64,000 nucleotides of DNA from Actinomadura rudentiformis (GTDB taxonomy: Bacteria; Actinomycetota; Actinomycetes; Streptosporangiales; Streptosporangiaceae): the NCBI RefSeq assembly GCF_008923185.1, contig NZ_WBMT01000008.1, positions 310,001-374,000 on the forward strand, read 5' to 3'. Of this stretch, positions 26,748 to 33,428 are shown piece after piece. The translations under genes were made by a program, and so were the position numbers. Every line of letters starts with the position of its first letter. Position 1 is the first letter of the stretch. The notes beneath the pieces are model-generated. The model did no database searches, had not been told where the DNA came from, and saw only the letters and a program-made list of their open reading frames with translations.

Positions 26748-26924
26748 CGTGCCCCAGGGAGGGCGTGAAAACGCCTGGCACCACCGGCCCGTGACACGGC
26801 TGGACCATAGCTGCACTCACACCTAAATGGTGCTGCCCTCTCATCCCGCAGGTGGTCCATTCGAGCGGAATTCCGTCCGAGCAGAGGGCTGCCGGGAGTC
26901 CTCGTGTCCCCCCATCTTGAGGCG

Positions 26925-26942
26925 TGGCTCCCGGGAGCCACG
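26925..26942. repeat. 18-bp perfect palindrome
   Basis: GTGGCTCCCGGGAGCCAC reads the same on both strands, 178 bases after the XRE stop. It may be a terminator-like hairpin without loop or a protein-binding site. The surrounding 26748-27091 holds no supportable gene. Confidence 0.6.
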
Positions 26943-27091
26943 GTAGGAGCCACCCGGGCGGATGACCTCGAACCAAGACGAACAATCTCGTCCGGTCGAC
27001 AGCTCCTCGGCCGAGAGAGCGGACGGGTCCGAACGGGGTTGTAGATCGTTTGGGAATCTACGGATCAGAAGGTCGGCGGTAAGATTCCCTC

Positions 27092-27340
27092 ATGGACGCT
27101 GCGGAGGCGAGCGCGCAGGTGTGGCGGGACATGGTCCGCCGACGTTGGACGGTCGAGCAGGATCGGGAAGCCTTGGCGCGTCTCATCGAGTACGATGCCG
27201 ACCCGTTCGAGGTCGAGCTGTACGAGCTGGCCTCCGACCCGCAACATCTTCTCATCGACCGGGCTCAGCGCCGCAAGGCAGGGCAGCACGAGCGGCACGT
27301 TCGACGGCTCAAGAGCCGAGGTCAGCGCCTCAGAGGTTGA
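27092..27340 (+). CDS. Small hypothetical protein
   Basis: An 82-residue, highly charged, probably all-helical protein (WRDMVRRRWTVEQDREALAR and PQHLLIDRAQRRKAGQHERH). Third positions are strongly G/C, supporting coding, but no clear RBS precedes the ATG and I do not recognise a family. It lies just left of the second att-like site, so it may belong to a mobile element. Confidence 0.4.
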   Translation: MDAAEASAQVWRDMVRRRWTVEQDREALARLIEYDADPFEVELYELASDPQHLLIDRAQRRKAGQHERHVRRLKSRGQRLRG

Positions 27341-27491
27341 CCAACCCTGAGGACAACAGTCCCTTCCGCTCGCACACGGCCGCACACACTGACCACCTCG
27401 TAGCCACGGGGAACGTTGCGGACGTCGGGGGTTGATATTCCTGAAAAGCGGAAGGTCAGCGGTTCGCCCCCGCGCCTGTGGACCTCTACGG

Positions 27492-27526
27492 CAGAAGGTT
27501 AGGGGTTCGGTGCCCTCGCCGGCTCC
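27492..27526 (+). other. att-like site: tRNA 3'-half-like sequence, copy 2
   Basis: It shares cagaaggttaggggttc (27492-27508) and ctcgccggctcc (27515-27526) with 6022-6057, but the T-loop segment between is altered (ggtgcc instead of aagtccc) and one base shorter, so the T-stem is no longer perfect. Another T-arm-like piece (aggtcagcggttcgcccccgc) precedes it at about 27450. It lies 17 bases from the stop of the broken integrase, the standard att-int arrangement. Confidence 0.65.
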
Positions 27527-27543
27527 TCTAATCAAGCTGTGAC

Positions 27544-27950
27544 CTAGGCGTTCTCCCTTTCGGGGCCGTGCTGTTTTGCGGGTTGCGTGTGCCCGAGGTG
27601 TGCCCGAGGGTCCCGCTGTGAGTTCTGTGCCTGTAGGTGATCGGCGGTGCTGGTTGATGATGTCGGCGGCCGCGGTGATGCTTCGGCGGCTAGCTCTGGG
27701 AGGACGCTGGTGTAGGTGTCGGAGGTGATGGCTCGGTCGGAGTGTCCGAGGATCTCTTGGTCGATTTTGATGTCGATGCCGGCGGTGAGCATGACGGAGG
27801 CGGTGCCGTGGCGCAGGTCATGGAGCCGGATGGGGGAAGGCCACCCTGGTCTGTGAGGTCTTTGAAGTATTCGGAGACCGATTGGGAGTGCAGCGGCTGA
27901 CCGTTGGGAATGGTGAGGACCAGTCCGTATGCCCAGCCACCCGCAGGTGG
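27544..27950 (-). pseudogene. Tyrosine integrase, 3' fragment with frameshift
   Basis: The frame carries the catalytic C-terminal core of an actinobacterial phage/ICE integrase: RLHDLRHGTASVMLTAGIDI (the HxxR motif) and LGHSDRAITSDTYTSVLPEL (H/W and the Tyr nucleophile). Immediately upstream, one frame away, GLVLTIPNGQPLHSQSVSEY and FKDLTDQGGLPP continue the same domain, split by a one-base loss in the G-run at 27832-27836. The N-terminal SAM-like and catalytic Arg regions are missing. The stop lies beside the att-like site, as in pSAM2-type elements. The truncation means it is inactive. Confidence 0.75.
27585..27608. repeat. 24-bp direct repeat, copy 2
   Basis: Identical to 5874-5897. Here it lies within the coding tail of the integrase fragment, shortly before the stop. 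Confidence 0.6.
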
Positions 27951-28110
27951 AGCTGGCCGTCATCGCCGAGAAAGGCTGTTCGCTCGGGCAGCTGTGCGAC
28001 TGCCCGCGGCATCGCGCACCGGGCCGCGGCATGGGCCGCCAACGCCGCAGGGTCGGTTGTGCCTTCTTGCTGGGCCAGCCGCTTTAGCAGCCGCGCCCGG
28101 CGAGGCGCGG
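27951..28110 (-). other. Open frame fragment upstream of the integrase remnant
   Basis: A minus-strand frame reads LLKRLAQQEGTTDPAALAAH then LPERTAFLGDDGQLHLRVAG before joining the integrase sequence. It looks like the end of a different protein fused by deletion. Family not recognised; no start or RBS found. Confidence 0.35.
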
Positions 28111-28260
28111 GGGAAGTCTGCAGGCCCCTGCCATTCCGTCGTACCCGGATGTTCTATCGAATAGATACGTTCGTGCGGGTTGCTGGTGGCTGGGAGCATC
28201 ACGGACCGCATGGCCTACTAGCAGGGTGCTACCGAGCGTGAGGGAGTGAAGGTGTGCCCG

Positions 28261-28410
28261 ATGACGAGGGCCGAGCGGTATGCGGCGATTCGTCGGGCGG
28301 CTCGGGTCGTGATGGGCAAGTGCGCCACTACCAAGTGGATCTTCGACCGGCTGCTGGATGAGCGTGACGCGGCGGGGTGTCGTATTACATGGTCCGCACC
28401 GATGTCGTGA
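28261..28410 (+). CDS. Small 49-residue protein, unknown
   Basis: A short frame from ATG (or GTG 28252) preceded by gagggagtgaag. The product begins TRAERYAAIRRAARVVMGKC and continues KWIFDRLLDERDAAG, a charged amphipathic helix pair with two Cys residues. It could be a small element-borne protein; the size makes the call weak. Confidence 0.35.
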   Translation: MTRAERYAAIRRAARVVMGKCATTKWIFDRLLDERDAAGCRITWSAPMS

Positions 28411-28514
28411 CTGATCCGTTGACTGCACCAACTTGTTGACTACATGGTCCCTGCGCGTCGGCGCTCAAGAGAGTCGCAACCGTTCGGCTTCCTTCCGGTG
28501 GAACACTGCGACCC

Positions 28515-29543
28515 ATGACGAATCGCAGTTATATGACCGAATTCGCGGGCTTGGAGGTCATCGACTTTCCGTCCGCGTCGCGGCCCGTTGGGGAGCGGCC
28601 CGCCGGCGACCGGCTCGCCGCGGCGAAGGCTGATCCGGGCGCGTTCGCGTGGCGGTTGCGGCTGGAGGCCTGGGACGGCGAGGAACGGTTCGGCGACCAT
28701 CTCGCGCGGTTCATCGGCGAGGTCGGCACCCCGGCCGTGACCGCACTGATCATCGGTGACTGCTGGAACGCCGGAACGGGCAACGACACCCCCGACGGTG
28801 TGCGTGACCTGCTGGTGGCGCGCGCCGCCTCGTTCCCGGCGCTCCGGGCGCTGTTCTTCGGCGAGGTCGTCGCGCGGGAGACCCGTCTGATCTCCTGGAT
28901 CCCGCAGACCGACGTCTCGGCGCTGCTTGCGGCCTTCCCCCAGCTGGCCGAGTTCGCCGTCCGCGGGGCCGACACGATGACGCTGAAGACCGGCGGCGAG
29001 CGCACGACCTTCCGGCTTGCCTGGAACGTGCCGCGGCACGCGGGACTGCGCCGCCTGACGTTCCAGACGCACCGGCTGGACCCACAGGTGGTGCGCGGCG
29101 TCCTCGGTTCCGCCCTGCCGAACCTGGAACGCCTGGAGCTCTTCCTTGGCGACGGCGCCGCACCCGAGGACCTGGCGCCACTGCTGGCGGGCGCGTTCCC
29201 CGCGCTGAGCCACCTCGGTCTGCGCAACGAGCAGGACACCGACGCTCTGATCGCCGCGCTGTCCGGCGCCCCCGTCACCGCCGGGCTGGCCTCCCTCGAC
29301 CTGTCGCTGGGCACCCTGACCGACAAGGGCGCGCAGATGATCCTGGACAGCCCCGTCTTCCACGGCCTGGGCCGGCTCGACCTGCACCACCACTACATGT
29401 CGGAGGAGATGACCGGGCGGCTTCACGCCAGGCTCACCGCCTCCGGCGTCCACCTGGATGTCGGCGACCGCCGGGAGGTCGAGACCTGGGACGACGACGA
29501 GGAGTGGGAGCCCGAGGAGCTCCACCCGGCCGTCACCGAGTGA
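28515..29543 (+). CDS. STM4015 family protein (leucine-rich-repeat-like)
   Basis: A 342-residue soluble protein. It matches the STM4015 family: an N-terminal FAGLEVIDFP strand, then leucine-rich-repeat-like units (ALIIGDCW, FPQLAEFAVRGAD, LRRLTFQTHRLD, LPNLERLELFLGD, FPALSHLGLRNEQDTD, GLASLDLSLGTLTDKGAQMIL, LGRLDLHHHYMS) and an acidic tail (WDDDEEWEPEE). In Salmonella STM4015 is part of a four- or five-gene STM4011-4015 cluster with a radical SAM and a glycosyltransferase-like protein, but none of those genes is beside it here. A solitary copy is common in actinobacteria. Function unknown. Confidence 0.85.
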   Translation: MTNRSYMTEFAGLEVIDFPSASRPVGERPAGDRLAAAKADPGAFAWRLRLEAWDGEERFGDHLARFIGEVGTPAVTALIIGDCWNAGTGNDTPDGVRDLLVARAASFPALRALFFGEVVARETRLISWIPQTDVSALLAAFPQLAEFAVRGADTMTLKTGGERTTFRLAWNVPRHAGLRRLTFQTHRLDPQVVRGVLGSALPNLERLELFLGDGAAPEDLAPLLAGAFPALSHLGLRNEQDTDALIAALSGAPVTAGLASLDLSLGTLTDKGAQMILDSPVFHGLGRLDLHHHYMSEEMTGRLHARLTASGVHLDVGDRREVETWDDDEEWEPEELHPAVTE

Positions 29544-29651
29544 GCGTCCGGCGGCGTGATGAGGCCGCCGAACTCTCCCATCGGAGGCGACGGCCCGTGG
29601 AACGACCCTCTTCATTGACGCCTGCGCCTGCCTGCGACGTGCTACAGATGA

Positions 29652-31106
29652 TCAGCGTGGGCGGGCCTCGCTGTGCTGCGCTGCGGGCCTGGGGCGTTCG
29701 TCGCCGTCTTTGCGGTCGCGGAGATTGCCGATGCGGGAGGCTGCCAGCGATCCTGCGGCCACAAGCAGTCCGGCCACGGCGACCGCGCGCAGTGCCGTGT
29801 GAGGGAAGACGGTCAGTGCCTTGACGATCTCGGTGTCGGCGGCGTCCAGGACAGGGGCGTGGAGCAGGCTCGAACGGTCGGCCTGCAGGGCGGCCTCTAG
29901 GGCGAGCATCGCGGTGGTCAGGCCGAGCGCGGATGCAGTGAGGGCGGGAAGAGCAAGCACGCCGAGTGAGATCACACCCAGAAGCAGGACCGCGACCGGG
30001 TTGCGGAGCACCAACCGTGCCCAGCGTGTCCCACCGCGACCCGGAGCCTTTTCCGCGGCGGCCTCTGCGGTCCTCTTCCCGGCTTTGCGGCGGGCTGAGC
30101 GGGGTAGCACCTTGTCGGGCATGAACCCGAGGACCGCCGGGACGAGGGTGAGGGTGACCAGCACGGCCACCACCACCGCCGCGACGGCCGCCAGCCCCAT
30201 CTTGGTCAGCATCGGGATGCCGACCACCGCCAGGCCGGCGAGCGCGATCACCACGGTCAAGCCCGCGAAGGCCACCGCGGAACCTGCCGTGCCCATCGCC
30301 AGGGAGACCGCTTCGACGGCGCTCAGGCCGCGGGTCCGTTCCTCGCGGTACCGCGAGACCACGAACAGGGCGTAGTCGATCCCCACCGCGAGCCCCAGCA
30401 TCAACGCCATGGCGCCGGTGGTCGCCGACAGGCCGAACGTGGCGCTGACCGCAAGGATCCCCAACATGCTCACCGAGACGCCCAGCAGCGCGGTCACCAG
30501 CGGCAGCCCCGCCGCGACCAGCGAACCGAAGGTGATGAGCAGGATCACCGCGGCCAACCCGATCGCTATGAGCTCTGCGGTGCCCCCGCCTCCACCGGCC
30601 TCCATCGCTGACCCGCCGGCCTCGACCGTCAGCCCGGCTTTCCTGGCGGTATCGGACGCAGCGGCGATCTCCGCGCGGCTGCCGGCCGTGACGCCGCTGG
30701 CCGGCACCTTGTAGTTCACATTCGCGTACGCCGCCGATCCGTCGCGGCTGACCGCGTCGGAGGTGAACGGGTTGTCCACGCCCGCGACCTGCCCACCACC
30801 GGAAAGCTTCTTGACCGCCGATTCGATGGCCGTCTTGTACGGTCCCGCGGTCACCTTCTGGCCTTGGGGGGCCACGAACACCATCGTCGCGCCCCCGGCA
30901 TCGGCCGCCATCCCGGGGAACCGCTCCTGCAGCAGGTCGAAAGCCCGCTGTGACTCGACGCCTGGCACCTTGAAGTCGTCATCGGGCACCGAAGCCGCCG
31001 TCAGCCCGGCGAAGATCGTCCCGGCCAGAACCATCAGCCAGACCAGGACCACAGGACCGCGGCGCATGAACGCGAACCGGCCGAGCCGGGCCAACATCCT
31101 TGCCAC
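29652..31106 (-). CDS. MMPL/RND-type transporter, shortened and with a foreign-looking C-terminus
   Basis: 484 residues, where actinobacterial MMPL proteins are usually ~700-750. The first half is normal: helix 1 (VVLVWLMVLAGTIFAGLTA), a periplasmic domain beginning VPDDDFKVPGVESQRAFDLL, then helices 2-6 with GLAVGIDYALFVVSRYREER (the MMPL proton-relay GxDYxxF motif). After the VPAVLGFMPDKVLPR linker and one helix at ~370-390, the expected second periplasmic domain and helices 8-12 are missing. Instead the frame reads LGLTTAMLALEAALQADRSS and a helix HTALRAVAVAGLLVAAGSLA, which resembles the end of an MFS exporter. An internal deletion and fusion is the likely history, and transport activity is doubtful. 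Confidence 0.8.
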   Translation of the reverse strand: MARMLARLGRFAFMRRGPVVLVWLMVLAGTIFAGLTAASVPDDDFKVPGVESQRAFDLLQERFPGMAADAGGATMVFVAPQGQKVTAGPYKTAIESAVKKLSGGGQVAGVDNPFTSDAVSRDGSAAYANVNYKVPASGVTAGSRAEIAAASDTARKAGLTVEAGGSAMEAGGGGGTAELIAIGLAAVILLITFGSLVAAGLPLVTALLGVSVSMLGILAVSATFGLSATTGAMALMLGLAVGIDYALFVVSRYREERTRGLSAVEAVSLAMGTAGSAVAFAGLTVVIALAGLAVVGIPMLTKMGLAAVAAVVVAVLVTLTLVPAVLGFMPDKVLPRSARRKAGKRTAEAAAEKAPGRGGTRWARLVLRNPVAVLLLGVISLGVLALPALTASALGLTTAMLALEAALQADRSSLLHAPVLDAADTEIVKALTVFPHTALRAVAVAGLLVAAGSLAASRIGNLRDRKDGDERPRPAAQHSEARPR

Positions 31107-31185
31107 TGGCGTCTCCTTTCACATCATCGGAAGACTCCACGATCCCCGCCCTGACCAGCAATGTAATCGTGCAGCTACAGTCACT

Positions 31186-31242
31186 CGACTACTGCATCCG
31201 CATCCATGCACCCAGTCGGAACTCATGCAATTGCAGTAGTCG
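31186..31242. promoter_or_regulatory. Inverted repeat upstream of the MMPL gene
   Basis: CGACTACTGCA (31186-31196) and TGCAGTAGTCG (31232-31242) form a perfect 11-bp inverted repeat with a 35-bp spacer, 80 bases upstream of the MMPL start. It is probably an operator pair for a regulator no longer nearby. Confidence 0.6.
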
Positions 31243-31251
31243 GCACCGACC

Positions 31252-31310
31252 GAGGCGCACGCTCTCCAACGAGGCGCACGCTCTCTCCACTGAGGCGCAC
31301 GCTCTCTCCA
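31252..31310. repeat. Tandem repeat, three copies of ~20 bp
   Basis: gaggcgcacgctctctcca occurs at 31271-31289 and 31292-31310, with a copy lacking two bases at 31252-31268. It lies just beyond the inverted repeat and may extend the regulatory region of the MMPL gene. Confidence 0.7.
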
Positions 31311-31500
31311 ACCGGACTGAAACTGATCACCCGGTGCCACAGCGGGAGGACGGCCCGGCACGCGCACCGCTGCCGCTAGCCGGCGCGCAAGATCACCGCT
31401 GAGCTGTGGAAGGGGTGGCAGGCGATCGGCGTTGTGGAGCGGCGGCTACGGCACATCGAGCCCGGGACGTCCCGTTCGGAAGCGCGTGCGCTCTGTTGCG

Positions 31501-32166
31501 TCAGGTGCCTCCGGCGGGCCGGACCAAACCGATGTCGTAGGCGTAGATGACGGCCTGGACCCGGTCGCGGGCCCCGATCTTGGCGAGGACGTTGCCGACG
31601 TGGGTCTTGACGGTGGATTCGGCGAGGACGAGTCGTTGGGAGATCTCGGTGTTGTTGAGGCCGTCGGCGATGGCGTGGAGGACTTCGCGTTCCCGGGTGG
31701 TGAGGTCGCCGTAGCGGGGGTCGGTGGGAGTGGCGTTCGCGGGTTGCAGGGTGTGGGTGGCGATGAGGCGGCGGGTGAGGGCGGGGGCGGTGACGGCGTC
31801 TCCGGCGGCGACGGCACGGATGCCGTTGAGGAGTTCGTCGGGTTGGGCGTCTTTGAGGAGGAAACCGCTGGCACCGGCGCGCAGAGCGCCGTAGGCATAG
31901 TCGTCGAGGTCGAAGGTGGTCAGGACCAGGACGCGGGAGGGGCCGCCGTCGGCGACGATGCGGCGGGTGGCTTCGATGCCGTCCATGCCCGGCATCCGGA
32001 TGTCCATGAGGACGACGTCGGGCCGCAGGTCGGCGGCCCGACGCACGGCCTCGATGCCGTTGGACGCCTCGCCGACGACAGTGGCGATGTCGGGGCGGCT
32101 CTCCAGCAGCATGCGGAAGCCCATGCGCTGCAGCGGCTGGTCGTCGACGAGCAGCACGGTCGTCAT
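31501..32166 (-). CDS. NarL/LuxR-family response regulator
   Basis: A 221-residue regulator. The receiver domain has the acidic pair (VDDQ, residues 8-9), the phosphoacceptor Asp 55 in VVLMDIRMPG, Thr in LVLTTFD and Lys in GFLLKDA. The C-terminal LuxR HTH reads LTTREREVLHAIADGLNNTE followed by VKTHVGNVLAKIGARDRVQA. Its start overlaps the stop of the histidine kinase gene (32163-32166, ATGA), so the two form a coupled operon. The target is unknown; the neighbouring MMPL gene or the GH74 gene on the same strand are candidates. Confidence 0.95.
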   Translation of the reverse strand: MTTVLLVDDQPLQRMGFRMLLESRPDIATVVGEASNGIEAVRRAADLRPDVVLMDIRMPGMDGIEATRRIVADGGPSRVLVLTTFDLDDYAYGALRAGASGFLLKDAQPDELLNGIRAVAAGDAVTAPALTRRLIATHTLQPANATPTDPRYGDLTTREREVLHAIADGLNNTEISQRLVLAESTVKTHVGNVLAKIGARDRVQAVIYAYDIGLVRPAGGT

Positions 32167-33398
32167 GGCCGGTCCTTCGATGCCGGAAGGGCAGGTGCCG
32201 GAAACTCGGCGGTGACGGTCCAGCCACCGCCGGGGCGCGGCCCCGCAGTGGCCACACCGCCGTAGAGAGCGGCCCGTTCCATGATGCCGGGCAGGCCGCG
32301 TCCGCCGTCCGCGGGGCTCGCGGGGCCGCCGGTTCCGGTGTCGTTGATCGCCAGGTGGATGCGGTCCGCGTCGGCGGCGAGGGTGGCGGCGGTGCCGGGT
32401 CCGCCGTGTTTAAGGGTGTTCGTCAGGGATTCCTGGATGATCCGGTGGAGGACTACTTGGAGACCGGTGGGCAGAGCGTCCAGTGGCCCGCTGGCACGGA
32501 ACCGGACCGGGAGCCCTGCCGCCTGGAGGTGGGCGAACAGCGGGTCGAGGTCGGTGAGGCCGGGTTGCGGCGCGAGTTCGGCGGTGCCGTCCTGGAGTAC
32601 CCCCAGGAGGCCGCGGAGTTCGGTGAGGGCTTGCCGGCCGATCCCGCTGATGTTGGTGAGGGCCTCGGTGCCGCGTTCGGGGACGGTCCGCGACAGGGCG
32701 GCGGCGCCGTCGGCGAGCCCGATGATGACGGCGAGGTTGTGGCCGATGACGTCGTGCATCTCGCGAGAGATCCGGGCGCGTTCCTCGGCGATCGCCAGCT
32801 GCGCCCGCTGGTCGCGCTCGATCTCCAGGCGGGCAGCCCGCTCCTCCATCGCCCGCAGGTAGGCATGCCGGGAGCGGGTGGCCAGGCCCAGCGCCACCGC
32901 GGCGGTGATCGCGACTCCCACGAAGACCACCCGGAGGGCGAAGCTGCCGGGCAGCGACGGGAAGACCGTGAGAAGCATCCCGACCAGGGCAAGGCCGGCC
33001 GCCCAAGGAAGGAAGGCCGGATGTCCGTAAAGGGTGGCGGCGTACAGGCCGACCAGCAGGACTGCGAACGTGTCCTGGCTCACCCCCAGCAGCAGTCCCA
33101 CCGCGATCACCGCGATGATCGCGACGAAGGAGCGTTCGGGGGCCCGACGCCGCCATAGCAGCGGCGTCACCAGGGCGGCCCCGACCAGCCAGGGCAGGGC
33201 GGCGGGCCTTCCCGCGGCAGAGGTGGAGAACGTCTCGTCGGAGGGAGGGAAGACCATGATGGCGGTGGTCACGGCGGTGACGGCCCCGTCGAGCAGCCAG
33301 GGGCGGCGGGTGTCGAGGGTGCGGGACCGGGCCTGATCGTGTGCCGCTTGGATTACGGCGGTCGCGTCGAACCAGGTCCCTGCCGGGGCTGAAGACAC
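32163..33398 (-). CDS. Membrane sensor histidine kinase, partner of the adjacent response regulator
   Basis: A 411-residue NarL-type kinase. Four to five transmembrane helices occupy residues ~35-175 with almost no extracellular domain, as in DesK-like and many actinobacterial sensors of membrane state or small molecules. A coiled-coil linker (MEERAARLEIERDQRAQLAI) leads to the HisKA_3 helix, phosphoacceptor His 215 in ISREMHDVIGHN. The HATPase has an N-box VLHRIIQESLTNTLKHGG, INDTGTG and GGRGLPGIMERAALYGG. The stop overlaps the regulator start by four bases. A start nearer the first helix is possible. Confidence 0.9.
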   Translation of the reverse strand: MSSAPAGTWFDATAVIQAAHDQARSRTLDTRRPWLLDGAVTAVTTAIMVFPPSDETFSTSAAGRPAALPWLVGAALVTPLLWRRRAPERSFVAIIAVIAVGLLLGVSQDTFAVLLVGLYAATLYGHPAFLPWAAGLALVGMLLTVFPSLPGSFALRVVFVGVAITAAVALGLATRSRHAYLRAMEERAARLEIERDQRAQLAIAEERARISREMHDVIGHNLAVIIGLADGAAALSRTVPERGTEALTNISGIGRQALTELRGLLGVLQDGTAELAPQPGLTDLDPLFAHLQAAGLPVRFRASGPLDALPTGLQVVLHRIIQESLTNTLKHGGPGTAATLAADADRIHLAINDTGTGGPASPADGGRGLPGIMERAALYGGVATAGPRPGGGWTVTAEFPAPALPASKDRP

Positions 33399-33428
33399 TG
33401 CCCCGGCGGGGACTTGGTGTGGTGCGGA

